Positions 4,735 through 6,275 of a stretch of DNA of 6,275 bases are shown one piece after another. The notes beneath the pieces are model-generated. The model searched no databases, was not told the DNA's origin, and worked only from the letters and a program-made list of their open reading frames with translations. A program made the position numbers and the translations under genes. Within the stretch, counting starts at the first letter, position 1, and the number at the start of each line of letters is the position of its first letter. Source of the stretch: CAZEFK01 sp964511405 (GTDB lineage: Bacteria > Pseudomonadota > Alphaproteobacteria > Elsterales > Elsteraceae); NCBI GenBank assembly GCA_964511405.1, contig CAZEFK010000306.1, positions 1 to 6,275 of the forward strand, read 5' to 3'.

Positions 4735-4742
4735 AGGGAGGT
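4735..4742 (+). promoter_or_regulatory. Strong ribosome binding site fixing a GTG start
   Basis: AGGGAGGT at 4735-4742, 6 nt before GTG at 4749, is an almost ideal Shine-Dalgarno sequence. It decides the start of the next gene in favour of GTG rather than a later ATG. The preceding divergent region (4497-4734) must hold the promoters for both this gene and the Sel1 gene. It is visibly AT-richer around 4620-4700, but I see no convincing -35/-10 pair. Confidence 0.75.
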
Positions 4743-4748
4743 CAATAC

Positions 4749-5138
4749 GTGCAGCTTCCCAGCCTTCACGATGCTGAACTGACGGGAATTGTCCAGATAT
4801 CGCGGACGCAGTTGCGCTTGCAGTTCCAATGCCCCGACGGTCGGGCACTGCATCTGAATTGTATCGGTGTAACGTGGTGCCGAGTCATAGATTTCGCCTT
4901 GCAGAATGTGATTTCGCACCTGATTGTCGACGACAACAAATCGGCAAGCGATGGCCTGGAGACGCGAATGCGTTGGCTCCACTCCTGGTCGGATACCGGG
5001 CCGTGGACCAAAACGGGCTATCTTGAGCAAGTATGCTCACGGATTGCAGCGGGCGAACTTGTTGCGATCAGAGCCGTGCCGTCGGCCGGCGCCGAGTTTG
5101 CGGTCATCTGCGAGGCGATCGCAATCGAATGGGCATGA
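4749..5138 (+). CDS. Small hypothetical protein, possibly immunity-protein-like
   Basis: The 129-residue soluble protein begins MQLPSLHDAELTGIVQISRT, followed by alternating hydrophobic/polar residues that suggest beta strands (QLRLQFQCPDGRALHLNCIG), then VIDFALQNVISHLIVDD (about 46-62) and a C-terminal AGAEFAVICEAIAIEWA. The start HDAEL, the middle F-x-x-QNV and an acidic strand near the end recall a widespread group of small uncharacterised proteins, some found among toxin-immunity loci. That resemblance is from memory and gives no function. The GTG start is set by AGGGAGGT. Base composition is lower in GC than that of gfa or bioY, suggesting acquired DNA. It is divergent from the Sel1 gene and convergent with the dehydrogenase, with no toxin nearby. 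Its TGA overlaps an ATG (ATGA, 5135-5138). Confidence 0.8.
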   Translation: MQLPSLHDAELTGIVQISRTQLRLQFQCPDGRALHLNCIGVTWCRVIDFALQNVISHLIVDDNKSASDGLETRMRWLHSWSDTGPWTKTGYLEQVCSRIAAGELVAIRAVPSAGAEFAVICEAIAIEWA

Positions 5139-5258
5139 TAGATCGACAATGCCCCAAGCCCGCACCGCGCACCTTGCTCACCGTCATTGCCCGGGAGCCC
5201 GACGCGGTCGAGCGCGCCCTTTCCGCTGCCTGAGCCCCGATCCGCAGGATCTCCGACA

Positions 5259-5287
5259 CCCCGGCGCCGCGGTCCGCGACGCCGGGG
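5259..5287. terminator. GC-rich hairpin between convergent genes
   Basis: CCCCGGCG (5259-5266) pairs with CGCCGGGG (5280-5287); after one mismatch CGCG/CGCG (5268-5271 and 5275-5278) continues the stem to a 3-base loop. It lies 12 bases beyond the aldehyde dehydrogenase stop codon on the minus strand and 120 bases beyond the small gene on the plus strand. No T tract follows on either strand, as with the gfa-bioY hairpin, so it may work with Rho or as a 3'-end stabiliser. Confidence 0.5.
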
Positions 5288-5299
5288 CGAACGCTGCCG

Positions 5300-6275
5300 T
5301 CACACGTCGAACCGCACGCCCTGGGCCAGCGGCAGGCTGCGGCCGTAATTGATCGCGTTGGTCTGGCGGCGCATGTAGGCCTTCCAAGCGTCGGAGCCCG
5401 ACTCGCGGCCGCCGCCGGTCTCCTTCTCGCCGCCGAAGGCGCCGCCGATCTCGGCCCCCGACGTCCCCATATTGACGTTGGCGATGCCGCAGTCGGCGCC
5501 GGCGGCCGACAGGAAGCGCTCGACCTCGCGGATGTCGGTCGCGAAGATCGACGACGACAGGCCCTGGGGCACGCCGTTCTGCAGCGCGATCGCCTCGTCC
5601 AGCGCCTGGTATTTCAGCACGTACAGGATGGGCGCGAAGGTCTCCTCGACCACCGGCCCGACCTGCGCCGGCATCTCGACCAGCGCCGGCCGGACATAGA
5701 ACGAGCCTGTCCCGTTGACGTCGACCCGGGTCCCGCCATGCACGGTGCCGCCGGCGGCGCGGGCGGCGGCCAGGGCGTGCTGCATGGCCTCGAACGCGCG
5801 GCCGTCGATCAGCGGCCCGACCAGGGCGTCGCTGGTGATCGGGTTGCCGACCGAGATCGCGCCATAGACCGACACCAGCCGCGGCACCAGGGCGTCATAG
5901 ACGCTCTCCTGCACGATCAGGCGGCGCAGCGTGGTGCAGCGCTGGCCGGCCGTGCCCATGGCCCCGAAGGCCACGGCGCGCAGCGTCAGGTCCAGGTCGG
6001 CCGACGGTGTGACGATCGAGGCGTTGTTGCCACCCAGCTCCAGGATGGCGCGGCCGAAGCGGCGGGCCACCCGCTCGCCCACGACCCGGCCCATGGCGGT
6101 CGAGCCGGTGGCCGAGACCACCGGCACGCGGCGGTCGTCGACCAGGGCCTCGCCGACGGCCCGGCCGCCGACCAGCAGGGTCGACAGGCCCCGCGGCACG
6201 CCGCCGAAGCGGGCGGCGGCCTTATCGAACAGGGCCTGGACCGCAAGCGCGGTGAGCGGCGTCTTCTCCGACGGC
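5300..6275 (-). CDS. amaB: ALDH7-family aldehyde dehydrogenase, probable alpha-aminoadipic semialdehyde dehydrogenase (partial, N-terminus outside)
   Basis: The C-terminal 325 or so residues of a gene that runs off the right edge. In the visible part the order is PSEKTPLTALAVQAL (cofactor domain), PVVSATGSTAMGRVVGERVA (Rossmann-fold glycines), ILELGGNNASIV with the general-base Glu, GTAGQRCTTLRR with the catalytic Cys (codon at 5938-5936), EETFAPILYVLKY, and the C-terminal GAEIGGAFGGEKETGGGRES plus AYMRRQTNAINYG. The block GGEKETGGGRESGSD is characteristic of the ALDH7 (antiquitin/AmaB/Pcd) group, which oxidises L-2-aminoadipate 6-semialdehyde, or its cyclic form piperideine-6-carboxylate, to 2-aminoadipate with NAD+ in lysine breakdown. 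Both catalytic residues are intact. A family member of about 500 residues is expected, so about 175 lie outside. Lysine-pathway partners are not visible, so a different aldehyde substrate remains possible. Confidence 0.93.
   Translation of the reverse strand, partial: PSEKTPLTALAVQALFDKAAARFGGVPRGLSTLLVGGRAVGEALVDDRRVPVVSATGSTAMGRVVGERVARRFGRAILELGGNNASIVTPSADLDLTLRAVAFGAMGTAGQRCTTLRRLIVQESVYDALVPRLVSVYGAISVGNPITSDALVGPLIDGRAFEAMQHALAAARAAGGTVHGGTRVDVNGTGSFYVRPALVEMPAQVGPVVEETFAPILYVLKYQALDEAIALQNGVPQGLSSSIFATDIREVERFLSAAGADCGIANVNMGTSGAEIGGAFGGEKETGGGRESGSDAWKAYMRRQTNAINYGRSLPLAQGVRFDV

Overview
The window is GC-rich, with strong G/C bias at third codon positions. Its housekeeping genes read like those of an alphaproteobacterium of the Rhodospirillales/rhizobial type: a linked glutathione-dependent formaldehyde pathway, BioY, a Sel1-repeat lipoprotein and an ALDH7-type aldehyde dehydrogenase. 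The genus cannot be fixed from the sequence alone.

Layout. (1) Positions 1-811, plus strand: the 3' end of S-(hydroxymethyl)glutathione dehydrogenase (frmA/adhC type), then gfa. Together they form a two-gene formaldehyde detoxification unit with a perfect hairpin in the short spacer. (2) Positions 818-1423: a strong hairpin shared by convergent genes, then bioY (biotin transporter S component) on the minus strand. (3) Positions about 1503-2924: a scar of mobile DNA. It holds a cluster of a short repeat (head ATTTCGGTGAC, tail AATTnCAAAACCG), an 88-codon 3' fragment of an IS3-family transposase that contains a perfect 36-bp palindrome, and a segment of about 0.9 kb. That segment is bounded by near-perfect inverted copies of the same repeat and carries one unrecognised, relatively AT-rich gene (2097-2801). 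(4) Positions 3090-4496, minus strand: a large Sel1-like repeat protein with a probable lipoprotein signal. (5) Positions 4749-5138, plus strand: a small orphan gene with an excellent ribosome binding site, possibly immunity-protein-like. (6) Positions 5259-6275, minus strand: a hairpin and the C-terminal two thirds of an alpha-aminoadipic semialdehyde dehydrogenase-like enzyme that runs off the window.

FrmA and Gfa act on the same intermediate: Gfa promotes formation of the formaldehyde-glutathione adduct and FrmA oxidises it. BioY, the Sel1 protein and the aldehyde dehydrogenase show no functional link to each other. The most interesting part is the repeat-bounded cassette. It carries no recognisable transposase, yet its ends are inverted copies of a repeat that also litters the flanks, including the breakpoint of the IS3 fragment. 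This fits a non-autonomous, cargo-carrying element mobilised in trans, though recombination between scattered repeats could give the same picture.
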